Origin: Prevotella sp.
GTDB taxonomy: Bacteria > Bacteroidota > Bacteroidia > Bacteroidales > Bacteroidaceae
Reading direction: 5' to 3'
Assembly: GCA_017483185.1 (NCBI GenBank)
Contig: JAFULM010000042.1
Span: 1-54,267 of the forward strand
Length of the DNA stretch: 54,267 nucleotides
Shown: piece after piece, positions 43,867-50,990 of the stretch
Layout: each line of letters starts with the position of its first letter
Numbering within the stretch: position 1 is the first letter of the stretch
Position numbers and translations under genes: made by a program
The notes under the pieces: model-generated
The model's database searches: none
What the model was told of the DNA's origin: nothing
The model's input: only the letters and a program-made list of their open reading frames with translations

Positions 43867-44336
43867 AGGTCTATCATGCTTCAAACATGCGTGTGGAATG
43901 TCCGGACACATCCCATTCGCGTCGGGAGCTTGACTTCGGCCGTGGCTTCTACGTCACGACAATACGGCAGCAGGCTGAGAAATACGCTTGGCGTTTCATG
44001 CGCCGTGGTGAACAGGCATGGCTGAATGTATATGAATTGGATGATGACCTTGCCGGATGGGCCGTCAGATGTTTCGACAGCTACGATGAGGAATGGCTCG
44101 ACTTTGTCATCAGGTGCCGCAAAGGTGTGGCCGAAGATGGAGATTATGACATGGTTGTGGGCGGAATAGCCGATGACAAGGTCTTTGAAACTGTCGATTT
44201 GTTCTTTGCCGGACTGTTGCCAAGGGAAGAAGCCCTCCGGCGTCTCGCTTTTGAAAAGCCCAATATTCAGTATTGTATCTGCAGCGATGCCATGCTGAAA
44301 GAAAGTCTGACGTTTATAGAAGCCATAAGATTATGA
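43863..44336 (+). CDS. DUF3990 protein (putative ADP-ribosyltransferase-like toxin)
   Basis: 157 residues. DUF3990 start KVYHASNMRVECPD, then ELDFGRGFYVTTIRQQAEKYAWRF, WLNVYELDDDLAGWAVRCF and a late QYCICSDAMLKESL. The H-x-[S/G]...D-F-G-x-G-F-Y pattern matches ADP-ribosyltransferase-like folds, to which I believe DUF3990 belongs; a toxin role is inference from family context. It overlaps both flanking DUF3791 genes by ATGA, so the three are one translationally coupled unit. Confidence 0.8.
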   Translation: MKVYHASNMRVECPDTSHSRRELDFGRGFYVTTIRQQAEKYAWRFMRRGEQAWLNVYELDDDLAGWAVRCFDSYDEEWLDFVIRCRKGVAEDGDYDMVVGGIADDKVFETVDLFFAGLLPREEALRRLAFEKPNIQYCICSDAMLKESLTFIEAIRL

Positions 44337-44560
44337 AGACAGAGGATAGCGGAAAGCGCATTGTGCTGGATATGAAGATAGCACGCATCATCGATATCTA
44401 CAGCAAGGAGCATGGTGTCCCGCTGGAAGAAGCAGCCGATGATTACTACAAATCGGTCACGGCCGAACTCATCGAGGACGGTGTCGCCGACCTCCATTGC
44501 CGTAGTGACAGATATCTTGCCGACGAATTGTGGATAGAGATGCAGAAAAAGAGGAAGTAA
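44333..44560 (+). CDS. DUF3791 protein (putative antitoxin, second copy)
   Basis: 75 residues from the ATG at 44333, which overlaps the DUF3990 stop (ATGA). An upstream ATG at 44273 is inside the DUF3990 gene and is rejected. Sequence: VLDMKIARIIDIYSKEHGVPLEEAADDYYKS, ELIEDGVADLHCRSDRYLADELW: the same DUF3791-type layout as the first copy but diverged, with few identical residues. Two antitoxin-like genes around one toxin-like gene. Confidence 0.75.
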   Translation: MKTEDSGKRIVLDMKIARIIDIYSKEHGVPLEEAADDYYKSVTAELIEDGVADLHCRSDRYLADELWIEMQKKRK

Positions 44561-44581
44561 ACTCAAACATAAATAAAGATA

Positions 44582-45673
44582 ATGTTGATTATGGAAGACT
44601 GGCATAAGATAATAACGAACTTCCTACGAAGTATTCCTGATTCGGAGAAAGATTATCAAGAGCGTATTGTGTCTTTTCTGATTTCTATAGGATTAGGGTG
44701 GCCGGATGAAGATATAGAGCAGCAGCGTTCAATAAATATCGGTTCTACGCAGCGTACGATACCAGATATTGTCCTGTCCAAAAACGGAAAACCGGAAGTC
44801 GTGATAGAAGTTAAGGTCCACCATCATGTCCAGCTGGAGAAGGACAGGCTGCAGCTGTTATCATATATGAAGCAACTGGAGATAAATACCGGTATCTATT
44901 TCGGTGAGAAGGTGGAAGTCTATTATAAAGAATTAGGACGAGACTTTCCTGAAATAAAGCTGCTTGATATAGGATTGTCAAAGGATGATTCTAATTGGAA
45001 GCAGTTTGTTGATTGGTTTAAATGTGATGCTTTCAGCGCGGAGCGGCTGAAGACGCATTATGAAGATAAGATGGCCGCTTTGCATGATGAGGAAGTTGTC
45101 AACCAGCAGTTGGCTGAATTAACTTCAGCAGTTGGGCTTGATTTTGTGACATGTGCCATAGCCGACCGTCTGAAAAAGTCATGTGTGAGGCAGAAAGCGA
45201 TAGACTTGATTCTGTCTAAGATTAACATAAAAATAGAGCGGACGGACGAGACACAGGATAAACCGGTGTCCCATGAAGCAGTTGTCAGCACGATGCCGTC
45301 ACATAGGAAAAAAGAAAAAAGGCCTCCGGTGTACTTTACTTTTAATGGTAAAGGGCATTATGGAGTCCAAGATTTGGCATTTGAAATTGTATCAAAGGTA
45401 ACGGAATTAAATCCAGATGCTACGTTTGATGAATTGCATCAGATCTTTAGATCAGGTAAAAAAACAGAAATTATAAAACCTCTTGATGAAATACGGCATT
45501 GGAGAGAGGGTAATACTACTGATACTCAGAAAGGGACGCGATGGCTTGAAGATAAGTTTATAACATCCGGCAAAGGAGAAAAATTCGCACTTCATTGTAT
45601 ATGGACACAAGATAATATTATTCCAATTATTGAAATAGGAAAGTCTTACGGATTTGATATAAAACGTATTTGA
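44582..45673 (+). CDS. Orphan HsdR-N-like nuclease with a C-terminal accessory module
   Basis: 363 residues; starts at 44582 or 44591 (MEDWHK). The N-terminal domain has the PD-(D/E)XK pattern of type I restriction enzyme R-protein N-terminal domains: RTIPDIVLSKNGKPEVVIEVK (about 60-77) with P-D and E-V-K, then RLQLLSYMKQLEINTGIYFGE. The helicase part of HsdR is absent. The C-terminal 85 residues (LNPDATFDELHQIFRSG... FALHCIWTQDNIIPIIEI) match a module I recall from other restriction-like proteins in Bacteroidota. No hsdM or hsdS nearby. Likely a standalone defence or DNA-repair nuclease. Confidence 0.7.
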   Translation: MLIMEDWHKIITNFLRSIPDSEKDYQERIVSFLISIGLGWPDEDIEQQRSINIGSTQRTIPDIVLSKNGKPEVVIEVKVHHHVQLEKDRLQLLSYMKQLEINTGIYFGEKVEVYYKELGRDFPEIKLLDIGLSKDDSNWKQFVDWFKCDAFSAERLKTHYEDKMAALHDEEVVNQQLAELTSAVGLDFVTCAIADRLKKSCVRQKAIDLILSKINIKIERTDETQDKPVSHEAVVSTMPSHRKKEKRPPVYFTFNGKGHYGVQDLAFEIVSKVTELNPDATFDELHQIFRSGKKTEIIKPLDEIRHWREGNTTDTQKGTRWLEDKFITSGKGEKFALHCIWTQDNIIPIIEIGKSYGFDIKRI

Positions 45674-45711
45674 TGCGAAGTATTGGTTCTTTAATAGAAT
45701 AATCAAAAGTG

Positions 45712-45750
45712 AGTGAAGAAGCTGGCTGTGTCCGGCTTCTTCACTTTTTT
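45712..45750 (+). terminator. Terminator after the HsdR-N-like gene
   Basis: Arms AGTGAAGAAGC (45712-45722) and GCTTCTTCACT (45735-45745) followed by a T-run. Confidence 0.8.
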
Positions 45751-45899
45751 CTTGCTTTTCTTTTTGTATTATGGCGTAACGGTGCAACTTTCCCATCGTC
45801 ATTGTCTTCGTGGAACGCATGATGAGGCCTATTTTCAGGGGAACAATAGCCCGGCGAGGCTCTTCTTATCGGCTGATTACGCCCTTGAAGTGGGACGTT

Positions 45900-46014
45900 C
45901 CGTCAATTCTTAAAGTGATTTTCCGTCAATCTTTAAAGTAAAACACCGTCAAAGTTTAAAATGAAATCCCGTCAAACTTTAAAGTAAAAAGGCGTCAAAT
46001 CATAAAATTATTGT
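45900..46014 (+). repeat. Five 23-bp tandem repeats upstream of an ATPase gene
   Basis: Units begin at 45900, 45923, 45946, 45969 and 45992, each 23 nt, of the type CCGTCAAACTTTAAAGTAAAA. CGTCAA is kept in all five; the end drifts. They run up to the -7 box TATCTTTG at 46015. No spacers, so not CRISPR. Confidence 0.9.
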
Positions 46015-46022
46015 TATCTTTG
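46015..46022 (+). promoter_or_regulatory. -7 box of the AAA_14/DUF4143 gene
   Basis: TATCTTTG, directly after the last 23-bp unit and 18 bases before the ATG at 46041. Confidence 0.6.
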
Positions 46023-46040
46023 CAGTCTAAAAGCCTGATT

Positions 46041-47312
46041 ATGAGCAAAGAACCGAAGTATATATCGAGAATCAGCGACAGGTTGCTGGAGAAGAAGCTC
46101 CGCTCTTCCGGCGCTCTGTTGATAACCGGATGTAAATGGTGCGGGAAGACGATGAGTGCCGAGCAGCTTGTCAGCAGCGTAATCTATATGCAGGATGTGG
46201 ACAACTCGCGGGCATACATGGCGATGGCCGACACCAAACCGTCGATGCTTCTGAAGGGCGATGTGCCGCGGCTAATCGACGAGTGGCAGATGGCTCCCGT
46301 GCTGTGGGACGCCGTCCGTGCCGAGGTTGACAGACGGCGGATACCGGGGCAGTTTATCCTCACGGGTTCCGCCGTGCCGAGAGACAACGCTACGGCCCAC
46401 ACCGGAACGGGGCGCATATCACGTGTGATGATGCGTACGATGAGCCTGTTTGAGTCCGGAGAGTCTTCCGGAGAAATCTCGTTGGGGCGGCTTTTCGCCG
46501 GCACGCAGGACGACGGGGCCATGTCGGCGTTCTCGATACAGGACATTTCCTATGCAATATGCCGCGGCGGGTGGCCGGCGTCGCTTTCCTTTCCGAAGGA
46601 AGACGCCTTGGAGGTGGCACGAAACTATGTGGACGCGATTGTCGAAGAGGATGTCTCAAGGGTTGACGGCGTAGAGCGCAACCCGCAGCGGGTCTTCAAT
46701 TTGCTGAGATCGCTGTCCCGGAATGTGTGTACGATGGCTTCGAATACGACGATAATCCAGGATATGGCAGCATCGGAAACCTCGATGACAGCCCCCACTT
46801 TCGATTCCTATCTCAACGCCTTGCGCCGCATCTTCGTCATTGATGACACGCCGGCGTGGTCTCCGGCCATGAGGTCGAAGAGCGCATTGCGTACGTCGGT
46901 CAAACGCAACTTTGTCGACCCGTCGATAGCGGCGGCCGTGTTGCGTACGGGGCCGGACAGGCTGCTTGAAGACTTCAATGCGTTCGGCTTCCTGTTTGAG
47001 TCGCTGTGCCATCGTGACATGAAGATATATGCTCAGGCCAACGACGGTGATGTCTTTCACTACCGCGACCGAAACAATCTTGAAGCGGATATGATTGTGG
47101 CGCTCCGCGACGGACGATGGGCTGCCGTAGAGGTCAAACTCGGAAGCCGGCAGATAGAAGAGGCGGCTGAAAACCTGAAAAAGCTGGCGGAAAAGGTGGA
47201 CTCCGATAAGATGGGAGCACCGTCATTCCTGATGGTTCTCACCGGTGGCGAATACGCATACCGTCGCGCCGATGGTGTCTGGGTCGTGCCGGTGGGGTGT
47301 CTCAGGGAATAG
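46041..47312 (+). CDS. ATP-binding protein, AAA_14 + DUF4143
   Basis: 423 residues from MSKEPKYISR (the frame opens at 46011, overlapping the -7 box). Walker A TGCKWCGKT (about 28-36), Walker B-like PRLIDEWQMAP (about 73), and LTGSAVP (about 106) make the AAA_14 domain; the C-terminal DUF4143 has a nuclease-like D...E-V-K: NNLEADMIVALRDG, AAVEVKLGSRQ (about 350). Family members are common in Bacteroidota and associated with mobile or defence regions; function unknown. A hairpin follows at 47431-47467. Confidence 0.85.
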   Translation: MSKEPKYISRISDRLLEKKLRSSGALLITGCKWCGKTMSAEQLVSSVIYMQDVDNSRAYMAMADTKPSMLLKGDVPRLIDEWQMAPVLWDAVRAEVDRRRIPGQFILTGSAVPRDNATAHTGTGRISRVMMRTMSLFESGESSGEISLGRLFAGTQDDGAMSAFSIQDISYAICRGGWPASLSFPKEDALEVARNYVDAIVEEDVSRVDGVERNPQRVFNLLRSLSRNVCTMASNTTIIQDMAASETSMTAPTFDSYLNALRRIFVIDDTPAWSPAMRSKSALRTSVKRNFVDPSIAAAVLRTGPDRLLEDFNAFGFLFESLCHRDMKIYAQANDGDVFHYRDRNNLEADMIVALRDGRWAAVEVKLGSRQIEEAAENLKKLAEKVDSDKMGAPSFLMVLTGGEYAYRRADGVWVVPVGCLRE

Positions 47313-47430
47313 TCGGACGTTTTCCTAATCTTACGTCGGCCCCACGTTAATTAAGAAAGGATAAAGATAAACCGGCCCGTTTCTTCCATTATGATATCCA
47401 ACGGCGGTCTTAAAACGTATTATTGGTAAT

Positions 47431-47467
47431 AATCCCCGAAATTTGTATAACGGCAGTTTCGGGGATT
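47431..47467. terminator. Terminator-like hairpin
   Basis: Arms AATCCCCGAAA (47431-47441) and TTTCGGGGATT (47457-47467), 15-nt loop; lies after the ATPase gene. Confidence 0.55.
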
Positions 47468-47525
47468 TGTCGTTATTTTGCAGTGCAGACGTCAGGCTTA
47501 TGCGGCCGTCCTGCTGGCCATTCCG

Positions 47526-48002
47526 GCAGCGGCACAGGCCGTCCACGACTATTTAGGCGGGAAGGTGCTCTACATCAATGTCATGAACAACCTGTCCGTC
47601 GACTGCGACTGTGACGGCAATCCGTCGAAGCCGCAGGTGGCTGACGTCGGCATCCTTGCCTCGACCGACCCTATCGCGCTCGACAAGGCGTGTCTCGATC
47701 TCGTCTTCAACCACGACAACACCACCGGCGACACCGCCGTGCCGCTCCAGAAGCGCATCAACGACCGCCACGGCACGTGGACGGTGGAATATGGTGAGCA
47801 GATCGGACTGGGAACGCAGGCTTACAATCTCATTGACTTCGACAACCAGACTTCCGTCGACAAGACTATCAGCGACAAGGGTACACCGATATATAATGTA
47901 TATACCGTCGACGGCAAGCGCGTCCTTTCGATGGCCACGGCCATAGATTCGCTAAAGGCCGGGGTATATATCGTCAATGGTCAGAAGCAGGTTGTGAAAT
48001 AG
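47526..48002 (+). pseudogene. Truncated DUF362 protein gene with T9SS tail
   Basis: Reads AAAQAVHDYLGGKVLYINVMNN, then SVDCDCDGNPSKPQVADVGI, LASTDPIALDKACLDLVFNH, and a T9SS-type C-terminal domain (PIYNVYTVDGKRVLSMATAIDSLKAGVYIVNGQKQVVK). This is the C-terminal half of an exported DUF362 protein with a cysteine pair for metal binding; the first ~200 residues, signal peptide included, are absent and no ATG starts it (the frame opens with TTG at 47478). A good terminator follows, so the gene was once expressed. Probably a decayed remnant. Confidence 0.7.
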
Positions 48003-48141
48003 AGTGAAGTTCCTCTTGATCCATATAGGGATCGTATAGAGATTGTAAATAGGTAACAGGGTAACTTTAAAACAAAGCGTTTGTGTTTTGATCATAAGCA
48101 GAGCCGACACAACGGGCTGAACAGTCAACTGGCTAAACAAT

Positions 48142-48187
48142 AGGAGCGGAAAATCCATTGCTCGGGATTTTCCGCTCCTTTTTTTCT
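48142..48187 (+). terminator. Strong terminator after the DUF362 fragment
   Basis: Perfect 15-bp arms AGGAGCGGAAAATCC (48142-48156) and complement (48165-48179), then a T-run. Confidence 0.9.
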
Positions 48188-48276
48188 TTTTCCGTCGTGT
48201 CACGTGGCTCTCCTCGGGCATGCTTCCCGCCGTGCAGGGTGTTGGCGTCATAGTGACGGGATGTTGGCGTAACAGC

Positions 48277-48312
48277 AAAAAAGTGAGATTCCGCCCTGTG
48301 GCGAAACCTCAC
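48277..48312 (-). terminator. Terminator of the HU gene
   Basis: On the minus strand a stem GTGAGGTTTCGCC/GGCGGAATCTCAC (two mismatches) followed by six T, 46 bp past the stop. Confidence 0.85.
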
Positions 48313-48357
48313 TCTGTTTCTTCTTCGTTGGTTTCAGAAGAGAAATTTCCGCTTATC

Positions 48358-48630
48358 TTAGTTGATGGCATCAGCCAGTTCAGCGCCGGCCTTAAACTTT
48401 GCAACCTTCTTGGCGGCGATCTGTATCTTCTGCTTTGTAGCGGGGTTGATACCTTCGCGGGCCGGACGCTCGTTGACGCTGAATGTGCCGAAGCCGATCA
48501 GGGCCACTTTGTCACCTGCGATGAGAGCCTCTTTCAGAGCTGCTACCGTTGCATCGAGAGCCTTCTTTGCGTCAGTCTTTGTCAGACCTGAACCGGCTGC
48601 AATCTTCTCGATTAATTCTGTCTTGTTCAT
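48358..48630 (-). CDS. DNA-binding protein HU
   Basis: 90 residues. HU family: MNKTELIEKIAAGSGLTKTDAKKALDA, GFGTFSVNERPAREGINPATKQ with the DNA-intercalating Pro-loop, and KKVAKFKAGAELADAIN. A nucleoid protein that bends DNA; forms dimers. It has a full promoter (48717-48687) and its own terminator. I cannot tell which HU paralogue. Confidence 0.97.
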   Translation of the reverse strand: MNKTELIEKIAAGSGLTKTDAKKALDATVAALKEALIAGDKVALIGFGTFSVNERPAREGINPATKQKIQIAAKKVAKFKAGAELADAIN

Positions 48631-48686
48631 AATCTTCGTTTTAGTTTGATATTAATAATTAGATACGATTTGTCAAAATCTCTTCG

Positions 48687-48717
48687 CAAATATAGAGGAA
48701 ACATTCCGAAAAACAAA
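48687..48717 (-). promoter_or_regulatory. Promoter of the HU gene
   Basis: On the minus strand TTTG (48717-48714), 19-nt spacer, TATATTTG (48694-48687): exact match to the Bacteroidota consensus, 56 bases before the ATG. Confidence 0.8.
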
Positions 48718-48857
48718 CAAAAACGTAAAAAAAATGATATTTTTATGGAAAATTAGTCTGTACAGGGGGCTTTTAGTGCCGTTTGACGGATATTTTTCGT
48801 AATTTTGCGCCCGTAACGAGTATATTCATTGACTAAGAAAAAAGACGTATAATCATC

Positions 48858-49790
48858 ATGTTCAACAACATACCGACGGTGACCAGAAATCTGCTGCTCA
48901 TCAACGTTATCGCATTTCTTGCCACGTTGGTGATGCCCGGACTCACCTCTATCGGCGGACTCCACTTCTTTCTTGCGAGTGACTTCCACCTCTACCAGCT
49001 TCTGACATACATGTTCCTGCACGGCGGGTTCACGCATATCTTGTTCAACATGTTCGCCTTGTGGATGTTCGGACGTGTGATAGAGAGCGTCTGGGGTCCG
49101 CGCCGCTTTCTGTTCTACTATCTGTCGTGCGGCATCGGTGCCGGACTGATGCAGGAGGTGGCCCAGCTGGTTCAGTTCTATGCAATCTTCGCCGAGAACA
49201 GTTCGTCCGCGGGGATGCTCGACATGTTCTCCATGCCTGACTACGTCTCCCGTCAGCTGAATGTCTGGACCACGGTCGGGGCTTCCGGCGCAGTCTATGC
49301 GATACTGCTGGCTTTTGGTATGATATTTCCCGAGGAGCGCATCTTCATCTTTCCTTTGCCCATCCCGGTGAAGGCGAAGTGGTTTGTGACGTTCTATGTC
49401 GTCATCGAACTCTTTTACACTCTCAGCTCTCCGGGCGACGGCGTGGCCCATACGGCCCATCTCGGCGGTATGCTGTTCGGCTTCCTGATGATACGTTACT
49501 GGCGGCGACAGGCCGGTGTCAGCGCGGGTGGCGGCAGCGGCCACGGTGGAAATGTGTTTGACTCCATGCGCCGACGGTTCGGTCGTAGCGGTCCGTCCGC
49601 CGGTGGACACGGTGCCGACATGCATGTCGAGCAGGGCGGCAGCCGCGAATCCGACTGGGAATATAATGCCCGAAAGAAAGCCCGTCAGGACGAAGTGGAC
49701 CGCATCCTGGACAAAATACGCAAGAGCGGATATGACAGTCTGACCAAGGAAGAGAAGAAACGGCTTTTCGACAGCAGCAACAACGATTGA
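48858..49790 (+). CDS. Rhomboid-family intramembrane serine protease
   Basis: 310 residues with six or seven hydrophobic segments. The active site is GASGAVYAIL (Ser about 145) and HTAHLGGMLFGFL (His about 201); HGGFTHILFNM near residue 60 is also a rhomboid hallmark. It cuts transmembrane helices within the membrane. The C terminus is soluble, Gly/Arg-rich and then a charged coiled region (ESDWEYNARKKARQDEVDRIL). A -7-like TAATTTTG (48800) lies upstream. The next gene, 7 bp on, encodes an EEP protein; the pair recurs in Bacteroidota. Confidence 0.9.
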   Translation: MFNNIPTVTRNLLLINVIAFLATLVMPGLTSIGGLHFFLASDFHLYQLLTYMFLHGGFTHILFNMFALWMFGRVIESVWGPRRFLFYYLSCGIGAGLMQEVAQLVQFYAIFAENSSSAGMLDMFSMPDYVSRQLNVWTTVGASGAVYAILLAFGMIFPEERIFIFPLPIPVKAKWFVTFYVVIELFYTLSSPGDGVAHTAHLGGMLFGFLMIRYWRRQAGVSAGGGSGHGGNVFDSMRRRFGRSGPSAGGHGADMHVEQGGSRESDWEYNARKKARQDEVDRILDKIRKSGYDSLTKEEKKRLFDSSNND

Positions 49791-49797
49791 GACGGTC

Positions 49798-50880
49798 ATG
49801 GCCAACATGCTCAAGACGATAACCATCAGGATGATGGCCGGAGCCAATGTGGCCACGGTCATCATCATGCTCATGGTGGGATTTGCCGACTATATCAATC
49901 CCGTCAGCCATCCCTTGCTGTCCTGTCTCGGCATGACGTTTCCCGCCTTGCTGATTGTCAACATGGCCTTCCTCTTCTTTTGGCTGACGTTCAAGAAGCG
50001 CATGGCGTTGATACCGGTGGCCGGTTATGTGCTTGCGTACGTGCCCATACGTATTTATATGCCTGTCAATCTTCCCGAAGATATGCCTGACGGCGTCATA
50101 AAGGTGCTGTCCTACAATGTTCAGGCGTACAACGGCAACTCCCGTTATGATGATACCTCGGACATGATTGTCGACTATATCCGCGACAGTGAGGCCGACA
50201 TCGTCTGTCTGCAGGAGGACATGACCCGGGCCTACATACTGCAGCGCATGGACAGTCTCTATGATCACAGAGATACGGTCCATGTCGGAACGCGCAACAT
50301 GAATGTCCTCGGCATATACTCCCGCTATCCCATTCTCAGCAAGGAACGCATCGGCTATGCGTCGGAAGGCAACGGCAGCGTGGCATTCTTTCTCGACGTG
50401 GATGGCGACACGGTCATCGTCATCAACAACCACCTGGAGACGACCCACCTCTCGCTGGACGACCGCCGCATGTACAAGAGCATGCTCAAAGGTGACGTCA
50501 GGCAGGATACCGTCCGCGAGGAGTCGAAGAAGCTCATCAACCGGCTCGGCGAGTCCGCCGCCATAAGAGCGCCGCAGGCTGACGCCGTCCGAAAATATAT
50601 AGCAGACCATGCCGGCCGGCCCATCATATTGTGCGGAGACTTCAACGACAACCCCATATCCTACGCCCGGCGGACTGTCGCCAAGGGGCTCACGGACTGC
50701 TATGTGGCCACCGGCCGGGGCGTCGGTGTATCGTACAATCAGAGCGGTTTTTACGTGAGGATAGACAACCTGATGTGCTCCGGTGATTTCAAACCTTATA
50801 ACTGCAAGGTAGACAACAAAATAGACGCATCAGACCATTATCCTATCTATTGTTGGCTTAAAAAGCAGGATAAACCTTAA
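49798..50880 (+). CDS. Membrane-anchored endonuclease/exonuclease/phosphatase family protein
   Basis: 360 residues: three hydrophobic segments at the N terminus (about 15-35, 42-60, 68-85), then a soluble EEP domain. Seen: VLSYNVQAYNG (strand plus Asn), IVCLQEDM (catalytic Glu), SRYPILSK, INNHLETTH (the N-x-H), LCGDFNDNP (the G-D-x-N) and SDHYPIYCWL (final Asp-His). The family hydrolyses phosphodiesters of nucleic acids, lipids or inositols; the substrate is unknown. Close pairing with the rhomboid suggests coexpression. Confidence 0.88.
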   Translation: MANMLKTITIRMMAGANVATVIIMLMVGFADYINPVSHPLLSCLGMTFPALLIVNMAFLFFWLTFKKRMALIPVAGYVLAYVPIRIYMPVNLPEDMPDGVIKVLSYNVQAYNGNSRYDDTSDMIVDYIRDSEADIVCLQEDMTRAYILQRMDSLYDHRDTVHVGTRNMNVLGIYSRYPILSKERIGYASEGNGSVAFFLDVDGDTVIVINNHLETTHLSLDDRRMYKSMLKGDVRQDTVREESKKLINRLGESAAIRAPQADAVRKYIADHAGRPIILCGDFNDNPISYARRTVAKGLTDCYVATGRGVGVSYNQSGFYVRIDNLMCSGDFKPYNCKVDNKIDASDHYPIYCWLKKQDKP

Positions 50881-50906
50881 AAAATGAATGAAAAAGGGCA
50901 ATAAAT

Positions 50907-50937
50907 TTTCCATAGTGTAAAAAAATAGCTATATTTG
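50907..50937 (+). promoter_or_regulatory. Promoter of secDF
   Basis: TTTC (50907-50910), 19-nt spacer, TATATTTG (50930-50937), 54 bases before the secDF ATG. One mismatch to TTTG. Confidence 0.65.
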
Positions 50938-50990
50938 CAAGCTAAAATGCCTAATATAGGAAATAATAATTAAAATAACATAATAATAAA

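Noticed and set aside
45900-46014. CRISPR array at the 23-bp repeats
   Set aside because: Units are directly adjacent with no spacers and no cas genes are present.
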